From: Flavobacteriales bacterium
GTDB taxonomy: Bacteria > Bacteroidota > Bacteroidia > Flavobacteriales > JANQLC01
DNA length: 51,544 nt
Assembly: GCA_028280815.1 (NCBI GenBank)
Contig: JANQLC010000033.1
Coordinates: 1-51,544 of the forward strand
Direction: 5' to 3'
A program made the translations under genes and the position numbers. Under the pieces are notes generated by a model. It ran no database searches and had not been told where the DNA came from. It saw only the letters and a program-made list of their open reading frames with translations. Shown in pieces: positions 43,069 to 51,544 of the stretch (the first letter of the stretch is position 1; each line of letters opens with the position of its first letter).

Positions 43069-45465
43069 TTAATTCGCTCTATTTCGCAAATCTGTATTGC
43101 TTTTCTCTATATGGACTTTCTCAGCCTTTGTACCTGCAGAAAAGGGATAGACCACAGCGAACGAAACCGCTCGCTTGTAACCGTTTCTAAGCTGTGTGGT
43201 GACGACTTGGCTTTGCACGTTTTTAAACCGATACCTCAGGTTGTCAAAGGGGTCGACGAGCTTTAAATAAAAGGACAAACCCTTGTCGAGTTGTTTGGAC
43301 AGGTTGAAATAAAAAGCGTAATTCTCACCGGTTTGAAATTGACCATAGGTTTCGGGGCCATTGTATTCAAATGCCGCTTCGGACTTAAAGCCATGGGGCC
43401 ATGTAAAGCCCAGTTCAATCCGGCCCTGAAGTGTTCCCTTTGCGCTGTGAATGTTATCCACCCGATCCGCAAACTTCGATCGGTAGTACTTTCCATACCA
43501 GGACGCTCGGGCAGATAAGTCCAATCGCTCGCTTATCGCTTTATTTCCAGAAACCGACAGGCCGTAAGCGTCGGCGTGGTCGATATTTCGCCACTGGTAC
43601 TGCAGTTTTTTTGCCCCTTGTTTTTTTAAAATTTCTCTCGGCTCGCCTCGGGTTCGGTCGTAAAAGAGCAGGGCGTTTAATCCAGCCGCATCGTAGCTCA
43701 GCTCCAGTGCATGCGTATAGGAAGGGTCCAATCCGGGATTGCCGATGGCCGATGAGGATTCAGTGAGATAAAAAGCGGTCGGGTTAAAGCTGTCATAGCT
43801 CGGGCGTTCGATGCGCCTCGAGTAGGAAAGGCTTACACTGCGTTTGTCGACCAGGCTCTGGCTGAGGAACAGGCTCGGGAAAAAATCGGTATAGTCCTTT
43901 TGCAAGCTATAGCTCCGAGCCGGGATTTCCCCTTTGCCCTTTGTGTGCTCAACCCGGAGTCCGATTTGGGTGGAAATACCCCAGTTAAAAAGGCTATCGA
44001 TGGAGAGGGAAGCATAAGCGGCGAAGATTTGCTCTCGATAATTAAATGCATTGGTCAGGCTGTCGTCCTGCACAAAAATGCCCTTTAGTCGGTTTTCAAA
44101 AAGGCTGCTATTTTGGTTATCGACCGAGCTGTATTTTACACCGGCCTTGAAGGTGTACGGTTTAAAGGGCTTTTTGTAATCGAGCTGGCCGGATAGAATT
44201 TTGTCATGCGTCGGTGAGTAGTTCCGCTTCTCATTGGAACTGGTGGGGATGTGATGCGCGTCGAAATAGAAATTTTTATACGTATCCCACTGCCGGTGGT
44301 CGGATTGATAGCAATCGAAGATAGCCCGTAAATCCTGGCCTGCAGAATCCAACTTCAATTTGTAATTGAATCCCAGGTTGTAGTAATGATAATCCACTCT
44401 AATGAGGTAATCACCGGATGAAAAACGCTGTTGCACATCTTTTATGGACATCGCTCTGGTATCGCCTTGATCGACCGTAAAAGCGGTGTATCCAAAATCC
44501 AATCCGAATTCGTTAGCCGGGTTGCAGGCGTAGTACAGGCTGTTGGAACTGTGAACATAGTTGCTTTGGGCATCCATCTTCCGCACATAGTGATACCTCG
44601 TAAACGGATCGAGCAGGGTTTCCGTTCGATCCTCTTTACCCGGCTCGTGCCTTTGATTTAGACTGATAAAGCTGCGGAATGATAGTTTCTCGTTCCACTT
44701 TGCATTTAAGTTTACCGAAGATTGATGCGATATAAACCGGGCTGCGGTTAGATCGGTATGAACCGTGCTCTGCAAACCCCTTTTTCGGGCTTTTGTCGTT
44801 GTGATATTGACGATCCCCCCAGCTCCTGCTGCCTCGTATTCGGAAGCGGGATTGCTGATTATTTCAATGGATGCGATCTCTTCGTTGGACAGGGAAGTCA
44901 AAAAATCATGTAAATCGGCCGCACTCATATGGGGGTCCTTGCCATCGATTCGGATGCGACTGGGTTTGCCCTTTATGGAAATGGCCCCCGTATGGGGGCT
45001 CACCGTTACAAGGGGGGCATAGCGCAGGATTTCCAAAGTGTTTTTCCCCGCTAAGAGCGGATTCTCCTTTACGTCTAAGATAAGCCGGTCGGCTTGCCTT
45101 TTAATCAGCCTTTTGCGGGCTGTTATCACTACTTCCTGCATCTGCATATCGGTATTGACCTGCAACAGGCCCAAATCGAGGGATTGGGCGAGGCTCAGCA
45201 TCTTCTCAAATAGCGTTTTGCCCAATAGGCTCGCCTGGAGTGTATAAGAACCATCGGGCAAGTTGAGGCTAAAGGCGCCGGATTCGTCTGTGATCGTACC
45301 CGCGACGATGGAATCGTTCACAGCAGCCGTTATGCTCAGGTATGCAACCGGCTTTTTGGCCTTATCTATAACCCTTCCGTAAACGATGTTTTGTGCCCCA
45401 CCTTGCTGGCAGAACAGGCCGACTAAGGCGAGAGATAGGCTTGTCTTTACCTGTCGCTTATACAT
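43069..45465 (-). CDS. TonB-type outer-membrane receptor/barrel of the polyQ cassette
   Basis: A 798-residue outer-membrane protein. Signal peptide to GGAQ, then a carboxypeptidase-regulatory-like domain at about 27-105 (VYGRVIDKAKKPVAYLSI, ITDESGAFSLNLPDGSYTLQ), a plug-like domain at about 120-230 (RIRIDGKDPHMS, IEIISNPASEYEAAGAGGIVNI), and a large barrel of the OMP_b-brl type ending near the C-terminus. It is full length and intact. It is first in the cassette with a -7 box 21 bases upstream. It may move the mature peptide across the outer membrane or take up a cognate ligand. Confidence 0.88.
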   Translation of the reverse strand: MYKRQVKTSLSLALVGLFCQQGGAQNIVYGRVIDKAKKPVAYLSITAAVNDSIVAGTITDESGAFSLNLPDGSYTLQASLLGKTLFEKMLSLAQSLDLGLLQVNTDMQMQEVVITARKRLIKRQADRLILDVKENPLLAGKNTLEILRYAPLVTVSPHTGAISIKGKPSRIRIDGKDPHMSAADLHDFLTSLSNEEIASIEIISNPASEYEAAGAGGIVNITTTKARKRGLQSTVHTDLTAARFISHQSSVNLNAKWNEKLSFRSFISLNQRHEPGKEDRTETLLDPFTRYHYVRKMDAQSNYVHSSNSLYYACNPANEFGLDFGYTAFTVDQGDTRAMSIKDVQQRFSSGDYLIRVDYHYYNLGFNYKLKLDSAGQDLRAIFDCYQSDHRQWDTYKNFYFDAHHIPTSSNEKRNYSPTHDKILSGQLDYKKPFKPYTFKAGVKYSSVDNQNSSLFENRLKGIFVQDDSLTNAFNYREQIFAAYASLSIDSLFNWGISTQIGLRVEHTKGKGEIPARSYSLQKDYTDFFPSLFLSQSLVDKRSVSLSYSRRIERPSYDSFNPTAFYLTESSSAIGNPGLDPSYTHALELSYDAAGLNALLFYDRTRGEPREILKKQGAKKLQYQWRNIDHADAYGLSVSGNKAISERLDLSARASWYGKYYRSKFADRVDNIHSAKGTLQGRIELGFTWPHGFKSEAAFEYNGPETYGQFQTGENYAFYFNLSKQLDKGLSFYLKLVDPFDNLRYRFKNVQSQVVTTQLRNGYKRAVSFAVVYPFSAGTKAEKVHIEKSNTDLRNRAN

Positions 45466-45485
45466 TAGCTTACAGTTTATAGTCT

Positions 45486-45493
45486 CAAATATA
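45486..45493 (-). promoter_or_regulatory. Candidate promoter of the polyQ cassette
   Basis: The - strand reads TATATTTG, an exact -7 match, 20 bases before the receptor start, in a locally A/T-rich stretch that differs from the surrounding DNA. Confidence 0.5.
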
Positions 45494-45599
45494 ATGCTTT
45501 CATTTGTTTCTAATATTAAAATAGGGTTAAATTTTATCCCACCCCCCCTAATCCATACTGAATCAAATCCTTACCGTGTAGAGTCATCCAAGAATAAGG

Positions 45600-46480
45600 T
45601 CTCACTTTTCGTCCTGGAGACTTTGCGCGGCTTCTTGGCGGGTTGAAAAGGGATTATCTTCTGCCCTACATGTGGATTTAAAAGCGGGACTGCACTGATG
45701 TGTGCATCTCGTAAGCCGACCTAAAGAAGGGGTATTTTTGGGGTTCGTATCTGAAGGAGATCATCTGAAAGCGGCTTATCACTTTGGTTTGATCCCATGC
45801 GGGTCAGGGCGAAAAAGGCTTTTTGTCTCTACTCGGCGATTGGAAAGGCGGATTGATCGCTTTGCTCTTGTCGTTTTATGGGCATTTGAAAAATAGGTTT
45901 TTGCCTTTGTCTCTGGATTAAGCCCAGCTGGTTTCCCGTTGCATATGCACACCCGAGCCTCGATTTGAAAACTCGGATCTAATTTTTGCACTCGTCCGCG
46001 CAGGACAGTTGGAAGCGGGGTTACTTTTCATTTCTGCTCGGCGGTTTGAAGAGCCATGCCCCTACCTCTTGGTGCTCATCTGTGCCGCATTTCTTTACAA
46101 AATCCTGCGGTATCGCGATCATACAGGGGTGCCTGAAAAGCGGTCTTGTACGCATTTCGGTTGTCAGCTTGAAAGGGGCTTATCTTTAGTCCTGTACGCT
46201 CGGTCCAAAAGGGAGTCGTTTTAGTTATAGCTATCTCTTTTTTCGATATCCGACTGTTTGGGGTGGCTTTTAGAAGCGGGGTTTATTTTTTTATTTTACC
46301 CTGCTGTTGTATTGGAAAACTCAGGGTTATGTTCTCGTTTTTTGAGCTTTTGTAAAAGTTTGAACAAGGGGACTTGTCTTTGGTTTTGTCCGCATATGGC
46401 AGTTTGGATAAACGGACTTCATGCAATCGCATCTGCGAAGGGATTCCATAAAACGCTTTACATCTCCTGGCGATTGACCG
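45600..46480. repeat. Degenerate array, inverse of the TTTTCAAA-type
   Basis: About 15-18 diverged units read GGCAGTTTGAAAAGGGG, then CTTATTTTTTG-like T-rich words, then a C/T-rich end. Clear copies start near 45637, 45765, 45838, 45888, 46007, 46046, 46150 and 46404. It is the reverse complement of the 26640-27960 unit. Frames inside are short and unconvincing. The intervals 45494-45600 and 46480-46641 show no gene. Confidence 0.6.
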
Positions 46481-46641
46481 CGCTTTGCCGATCGGCTTGG
46501 ACGCACTTAGCGTACTACATAGAAGGAGATCAATACAAAGCGTTAAAATGCCTCAAACCATGTCAAAATCTAAGGAGGATTTGTTTTTGCTGATTTATTT
46601 TGCTTTACTTTATATACACTATCAAAAAGTGGGTGTGGTCG

Positions 46642-48405
46642 ATGAATCCGACCCAGATGAGTTTGCTGCTCTTTTTCACCGGTCTTCAGGCGCTATCAGC
46701 CCAAGACAAGGCGAGCGTGATCCAGGGAAGGGTCACAGACGAAAAAGGGATTCCGATCGCCTTTGCAGATGTGATCCTCCAGAATGCGAGCGGCAAAGCG
46801 ATTACGGGGGCGGTTTCGGATACCTCAGGCGTATTTCGATTGAATTGTGACCAAGGGGGAAGATTCATTTTGGTGGTTCGGTTTATGGGGTATCGAACGT
46901 ATCGAAAGCGCATCAACCTTGACAAAGGCGCCTCCATAGATATGGGAACGATTGTCCTAAGCGCTGATGAGAAGAGATTGGCGAAGGTAAAAGTGATAAA
47001 AAACAAACCCTTAATCGAGCAACGGGCAGACCGTTTGGTATTCCACGTGGAGAATTCGGTGGCTGCCGCTGGCGGAGATGCCTTGGATGCCTTGAGCATA
47101 ACCCCGCGGATACAGCTGCAGAACGGAAAGCTCTCCATGATTGGGGAAAGAGATGGCCATCGACTTGGATTACCTCAGCCATGATCGTACCGACCGTTTG
47201 AACAACCGCAATTATAAGCGTATCGGAGATAATCCCTCTGAGCAGCTTTCAGAGGACCGAACGAATTCGGCTCAAGACATCGATATCTCATCTGCTAAAA
47301 TCGATGTTACCCGGCCTACTGCATTTTCCAAAATCGATTTCGGTGCCAAGGCTTCCTTTACAAGGATAAACAGCGATTGGGACTACAGCAAAAAAGCAGC
47401 TCATTCCAGATCGGATTTCGATTCGTTTGCCTATCGAGAAAATACCCAAGCTCTTTATCTGAGTTTGACCCAATCCGCGGGAAAGTGGCGATTAAAGGCG
47501 GGCATACGCTTGGAGGCCAACCAAACGCAAGGAAAAATCCAAGTCCTATGCGCAAACCGATAAAAACGATTACACCCAATTATTCCCCAGTGCTTATGTG
47601 AGCCGTCGCCTCGGTGATCACCACGTCTTTTCGTTCAACTATGGCAAACGCATAAACCGGCCGCCCTATCGGCTGTTTAAATCCCTTCCGGCGCTATGCC
47701 ACCGCTTACCCTTATACCGAAGGAAACCCCGCTTTGCAACCCTATTTCACCCACAATATCGAACTGACGAATCTGTTTAAGCACAAACTGAATACGGGCA
47801 TGTATTTCACGGCCACAACGGATCAGTACGCCAGCATTACGCTGGCGGATGAAAAGACGAAACTGAGGCGTACGCTGTGGCGGGAAAAGCTAAGCCGTGA
47901 ACACAGCCTTGGAATCTACCAATCCCTGACAGTCCAGAAAATAGGGCCGCTGAGTGGTTATTTGGAATACGATTTAAGCTATGATAAAGTGAAATCCAGG
48001 GAGCCGGATTTAGTCCCCGGGAATGAAAGCCTGAATTTTTTTGCATCGATTAAGAATCAAATATCCATCGGCGAAAGGCTAAAAGGTGAAGTCGATTTCT
48101 AGTACGAGGCGCCCGGCAGCTACGGGCTTTACGATATGTCCGAGCACTATAGTCTGACTGCGGGGTGTAAAGCTGATTTTTTAAACAAACGCCTGCGAGC
48201 GAGCCTCCTTTTCAGCGACATCTTGAGGACCCATAAATTCAAGCTGAAAGGTTTTGTAGCAGGTATTTTTCGGGTAGAAGACTATTATTGCGACTGTCAA
48301 GCCCTGCGGTTTTCCCTGCGTTATCGTTTCGGGAATAAAAAGATTCGAAGCCGATTAAAAGACTTCGATAATGAAGCCGAGCGAAATAGAATCGAAGCGA
48401 AATAA
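46642..48405 (+). pseudogene. Decayed TonB-type outer-membrane receptor
   Basis: A second receptor related in architecture to 43069-45465. The intact start (ATG 46642, signal to LSAQ, CarboxypepD_reg-like VIQGRVTDEKGIPIAFADV) runs to about 47140. The frame then jumps to barrel sequence (DLDYLSHDRTDRLNNRN) without the rest of the plug and early barrel, so a deletion has occurred. Further shifts follow near 47555 and 47680, and an in-frame TAG at 48100-48102 interrupts GEVDF / YEAPGSYGLYDM. The end (FSLRYRFGNKKI) is recognisable. At least one deletion, two frameshifts and one nonsense codon are visible. Confidence 0.85.
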
Positions 48406-48454
48406 CGGCCTGCGCTTATGCCTGTAAGTTAAGCGATCATTTAATTTTTATACC

Positions 48455-48676
48455 ATAAAAAACGAGCAGTTAAAAAAGCGAACCGAGAAGCCAAAAGGTT
48501 CCGAATCGCTGCGCGCCGATTTGGAATGCATCGACAAGCCGTCAAAGCTAAAAGGAGGAAAAAGGATTTCTCCTGATAAAGCTCAGGATGATGACACCTT
48601 TGAAAGCCTCGAATCACCAGGATCAGGATGTGCGGGGTTTAAATGCAAACCCAATTTTGAGTGCAGCGGGTTTTAA
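48455..48676 (+). CDS. KGG-leader RiPP precursor without a canonical start
   Basis: A 73-codon open frame reads KNEQLKKRTEKPKGSES, then ends its leader LECIDKPSKLKGG. The core closes with SPGSGCAGFKCKPNFECSGF, three Cys spaced 4 and 5 residues. The frame begins at ATA 48455 where ATG would be expected; no ATG, GTG or TTG lies between there and the upstream stop. It is followed by a hairpin and then a radical SAM/SPASM gene, the usual order of such cassettes. Either the start is ATA, or an ATG-to-ATA change silenced it. An internal TTG would give a leader of 13 residues only. Confidence 0.6.
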   Translation: MKNEQLKKRTEKPKGSESLRADLECIDKPSKLKGGKRISPDKAQDDDTFESLESPGSGCAGFKCKPNFECSGF

Positions 48677-48690
48677 TAAATGGGATTGGG

Positions 48691-48717
48691 AACCCACTGA
48701 AAAAGTGGGTTTCTCTA
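48691..48717 (+). terminator. Attenuator-like hairpin between precursor and radical SAM gene
   Basis: AACCCACT (48691-48698) pairs with AGTGGGTT (48704-48711) around a GAAAA loop, then TCTCTA follows. It starts 14 bases after the precursor stop, mirroring the arrangement in the polyQ cassette. Confidence 0.55.
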
Positions 48718-48801
48718 TGTATATAAAATCACATGGCTTGGGTGGGTTGACTTGAATATCCCGCTTTCTGGTCGGTGATAAAACCAAAAACCAAGGCGAT
48801 T

Positions 48802-50147
48802 ATGTATAAACTATCGCGTTACCTCGTCATTTCGGATTACATCTCCAGCAACGCCCGACTGCTCTACGCCACCCGAGCGGGAAAATACGTAGTCATCAAA
48901 GACAGCGTCCTCGATTTGTTACAGGCTGGCCGCTTCGACGAGATCGATTTAAAAACCTTAATCCCCCTTTTCGAGAGAGGAGTGATCGTCCCCGAGGATG
49001 CAGATGAATTTGAAGATATATTGAGGCACAATAAAAACGCGATAAGAGATAGCCAAGCATTGGGACTGATCATACAACCCACTGCCAACTGCCAGCTCGG
49101 TTGTCATTATTGCGGGCAAGTGCACGCCAAGCGAAATATGTCCGGTCGAGTAGCGGAAGCCACGGTAGCGCGAATCACCTCCAAATTAGCACTAAAAAAT
49201 ACAAGACACTGAATATCAAACGGTACGGCGGCGAACCCCTATTGGGGTATAGGCAGATAATCGAGATGAGTCAAAAACTCATAAACTACTGCGTGGATAA
49301 CGAGATCGCTTATTTCTCCGATATGATTACAAATGGGCTAAGCCTCAAGCCGGTTATCTTCAAACGGATTGTCGAAGAAGCCAGGGTAAGGCATTTTCAA
49401 ATAACCCTGGACGGTACAAGCATGTACGACAAGCGGAGAATCACAAAAAAAGATGCGCACACCTTCGATATCATCTTAGACAACATACTGAATATTGTCG
49501 ATACAGCGGACTACGCGGAAAGCAATTGTGCCGTTACCGCACGGATTAATGTGGACAGCGCCAATGAACACGAGGTATGTGAGCTGATCGATTTGTTGTC
49601 GGAACATGAGCTGCAGCATAAAAATGTACATGTGGATTTCGCCCCTTTGGTCAATTGGGGAGACCTCACCGCTGCCGATGAAGACGGTTTGGATGAGGCG
49701 GATTTTGCCGCTAAGGAGATCGATTGGATGTTATATGCTTTGAAAAGCGGCTTTAAGCGCGATATCACTTTACCGTCGAGAACCCCGGCCCCGTGCATGG
49801 TCGTCAATCCGGAATCCGAAGTATACGATGCCAACGGAGGTATTTATCCCTGCTATGAATTCCCCTATACCCCCAAATACGAGGAGGGGAAATATAAAAT
49901 CGGCAATCTGTTAAACGAAGTTCAGGTCAGCAACGAAAATGCCGTGACGCGGAATTGGTATTCCGATATAAAGACCGATATATCCGACTGCAAGAATTGC
50001 AACTTGTTTCCGGTTTGCGGCGGTGGACGCCCGAAAAAGTGGTACAACGGCGAAAGGAGATGCCCTTCATTCAAGCAAAACATAGCCGATCGATTGGCAT
50101 TGGATTATTTGATGCAAACCGAAAAACTGGCGTTCCATGCGGGATGA
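48802..50147 (+). pseudogene. Radical SAM/SPASM peptide maturase, frameshifted at an A run
   Basis: Paralogue of the gene at 34552. ATG 48802 opens MYKLSRYLVISDYISSN and runs through the cluster motif CQLGCHYCGQ, then stops at 49210-49212. Another frame supplies KKYKTLNIKRYGGEPLLGY to 50147. The switch is at the six-A run near 49194-49199; one more A would restore the frame. RYGGEP replaces the usual WYGGEP, and the SPASM word CGGGRP has Arg where the paralogue has Cys (CGGGCP). These substitutions argue for decay, while the A run leaves open slippage or phase variation. It overlaps the next gene by 11 bases. Confidence 0.75.
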
Positions 50148-51042
50148 GGTCGAAAGATTAAGACATAAAATACACGAGAAAATACGTGCTTTACCCCACC
50201 CTAAAGCCGATGGCATGGGTTTTAACCGGGAACACATCTTTCATGCTATCCTAGCCTACGCCTTTGTCCATGAGCGCACCACCGCCAAATTGGATTCGAG
50301 CTTTTTGTATCAACTATTTCAAAAGGCACTGCACCAACTCAGGGCAGACAACCGGCACACAGCCGACTGGTTCATTGAAAAAATTCAAGCCCGCTTGAAA
50401 AAAATTTCCTTTGCTTCGACTGTTTCAGAAGAAGGGTTCCATGTCTTGCAATACCCCTTTTTGGCTTACGTTCATTACAAAAGTGCGGAATTTGATGAAG
50501 CGGAGAGATGGATCAAAAAGTCCCTGAATTCCATTGATTGTATCGCAAAAAACGGATTCGATGAGGTGGAAGCTCTTTTGGCCAGACTAGAACAGGGGTA
50601 CAATCTATTGAAGATCTATCGGAGAAAGGACGAAGAAGCAGCCTGCTTCGACCAAACGATTCAAATAATCAACATGCTTTACACCACTGAGGTGCTGTCG
50701 AAAAAGACGACGAGAGCGGAATACATTTACCTCATCAAACACTTCAGCGACAAAGTCCTGATAGAATGGTTTAAACCCGAGGGATCGAGACGCGACTTCA
50801 CCGCCTTAATCTCCGAGCTGAAAGCCTTACAATACGTGCCAAACCAATCGGATTATCTACGTGATTTCATCTCCTTATTCTTTGCAGATGCTGGATTTGA
50901 CGCCATTGACCCCATCGATTTAAGCGATGTGCCGTTTATCTATCAATACCTTTTATTTCAACAGTACTTTGAAGACGATGCGATTACGACGGATTACCTC
51001 AGCACTTTTCCGGCTTATAAAAGGCTGAAATCGGTGGCCTAA
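50137..51042 (+). CDS. Helical protein coupled to the radical SAM gene
   Basis: A 301-residue soluble, mostly helical protein without signal peptide. A TPR-like stretch (FLAYVHYKSAEFDEAERWIKKSL, then LEQGYNLLKIYRRKDEEAACFDQTI) spans about residues 110-190. No family is recognised. Its ATG lies inside the end of the radical SAM gene, so it belongs to that cassette. It could bind the leader peptide or act as an accessory factor; this is a guess. Confidence 0.75.
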   Translation: MRDEVERLRHKIHEKIRALPHPKADGMGFNREHIFHAILAYAFVHERTTAKLDSSFLYQLFQKALHQLRADNRHTADWFIEKIQARLKKISFASTVSEEGFHVLQYPFLAYVHYKSAEFDEAERWIKKSLNSIDCIAKNGFDEVEALLARLEQGYNLLKIYRRKDEEAACFDQTIQIINMLYTTEVLSKKTTRAEYIYLIKHFSDKVLIEWFKPEGSRRDFTALISELKALQYVPNQSDYLRDFISLFFADAGFDAIDPIDLSDVPFIYQYLLFQQYFEDDAITTDYLSTFPAYKRLKSVA

Positions 51043-51220
51043 AGGCATATTTCACAGTCCCAACTCTGGGAGAAGACTCGGATCAGTTACCGCATAAAAG
51101 GCGGGCGCGAATCGGGCCTAATGGGCGAAACAGCCCGGGCAATCACAGATCGCATTTGCGCCTTATAGGCTTATCCGCAATCGATGTAAGGACCCATCCG
51201 ATTTCCACCCCTAAGGTTTT

Positions 51221-51250
51221 TTTGACCGCAGCCTCCGCTTTTTATCTTTG
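51221..51250 (+). promoter_or_regulatory. Complete Bacteroidota-type promoter facing a repeat tract
   Basis: TTTG (51221-51224), an 18-base spacer, and TATCTTTG (51243-51250) form a full -33/-7 match, the best in the window. It points right, into the G/T-rich tract. No convincing coding start follows before the window ends. Bases 51043-51220 hold no recognised gene. Confidence 0.5.
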
Positions 51251-51264
51251 ACGGCAGGGCGGGT

Positions 51265-51544
51265 TGCTCATCAGGGGTGCACGATTGCGTGGCATGGATT
51301 GGGTTGTTTCATCACTGCGTTGGCGCGTTGCTGGGTTGACTACTCGTTGGATCGGTGTTTTGACGACTCACTCGGCACGGCTACGTGGTTTGGGTTGCCA
51401 TCTGTCGGGTTTTTGCATTCGTCTTTTTTACGCTTGGCACAGACGGGTTTTGGACTTCTCGTCTTTTCCCCTTGTCCCTCGTTGAGCTTTGGGCTGGTTT
51501 GTCGGTGTGGTTGGTTGTGTTGTTGCTGCTGCGTTGACTGGATT
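51265..51544. repeat. G/T-rich low-complexity tract
   Basis: Degenerate GGGTTG / GGATTG words continue to the window edge. They match the tract at 40480-40790 and the complement of 1-310. The open frame across it is a composition effect. Confidence 0.6.

Noticed and set aside
45600-46480. Several 60-110 codon frames between the two receptors
   Set aside because: They follow the repeat units, lack starts with ribosome sites and overlap in several frames.

Overview
The window reads as chromosome of a member of the Bacteroidota. Support: a mreBCD-mrdA-rodA block, an outer-membrane barrel/TPR/LptC/PpiD-like gene string, a class II HMG-CoA reductase and a GYDIA-type GHMP kinase (mevalonate pathway), carboxypeptidase-regulatory/TonB-type outer-membrane receptors, and Bacteroidota-type -7 elements (TAnnTTTG) before several genes. 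The synteny resembles Flavobacteriia, but the lineage is an inference. No rRNA, tRNA, integrase or transposase was recognised.

Layout. 1-5.8 kb: an A/C-rich repeat tract, then envelope genes on the + strand (outer-membrane barrel, TPR protein, lptC, ppiD-like). 5.8-11.3 kb: the elongasome operon mreB-mreC-mreD-mrdA-rodA on the - strand. 11.5-17 kb: a tail-specific protease (-), lpxB and comEC (+). 17-22.7 kb: a - strand peptide-use operon (DPP-IV-like peptidase, a shrunken POT transporter, a full POT transporter, a thioredoxin). 22.9-26 kb: HMG-CoA reductase, a decayed small coiled-coil gene, an MscS channel and a start-less ferredoxin domain. 26-28.3 kb: a long degenerate repeat array. 28.3-33.8 kb: a CoA-transferase, then cydB, cydA and a persulfide-dioxygenase/rhodanese fusion.

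The most interesting part is 34-51 kb, which holds three ribosomal-peptide (RiPP) cassettes. The apparently intact one lies on the - strand at 37.6-45.5 kb. It has an outer-membrane receptor, a 62-residue double-glycine precursor whose predicted core carries 12 consecutive glutamines between two cysteines, a strong attenuator hairpin, a small exported protein, a JmjC-type oxygenase that is translationally coupled to it, and a C39-peptidase ABC exporter. On either side, on the + strand, are two radical SAM/SPASM cassettes. Each is preceded by a short, previously easy-to-miss KGG-type precursor with a Cys-containing core (34302-34514 and 48455-48676). Both radical SAM genes carry a frameshift, one precursor has an in-frame stop, the other lacks a canonical start, and a second TonB-type receptor between them is a multi-lesion pseudogene. 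The picture is one live cassette flanked by two decaying ones, possibly sharing a single GG-processing exporter.

Intergenic space is unusually long in the accessory half and is filled with strongly strand-asymmetric degenerate repeats of two types: a TTTTCAAA/GCC/ACAAAAAC unit of about 50 bp, and a (GGATTG)-like G/T-rich type whose complement is A/C-rich. Both occur in more than one place and in both orientations.
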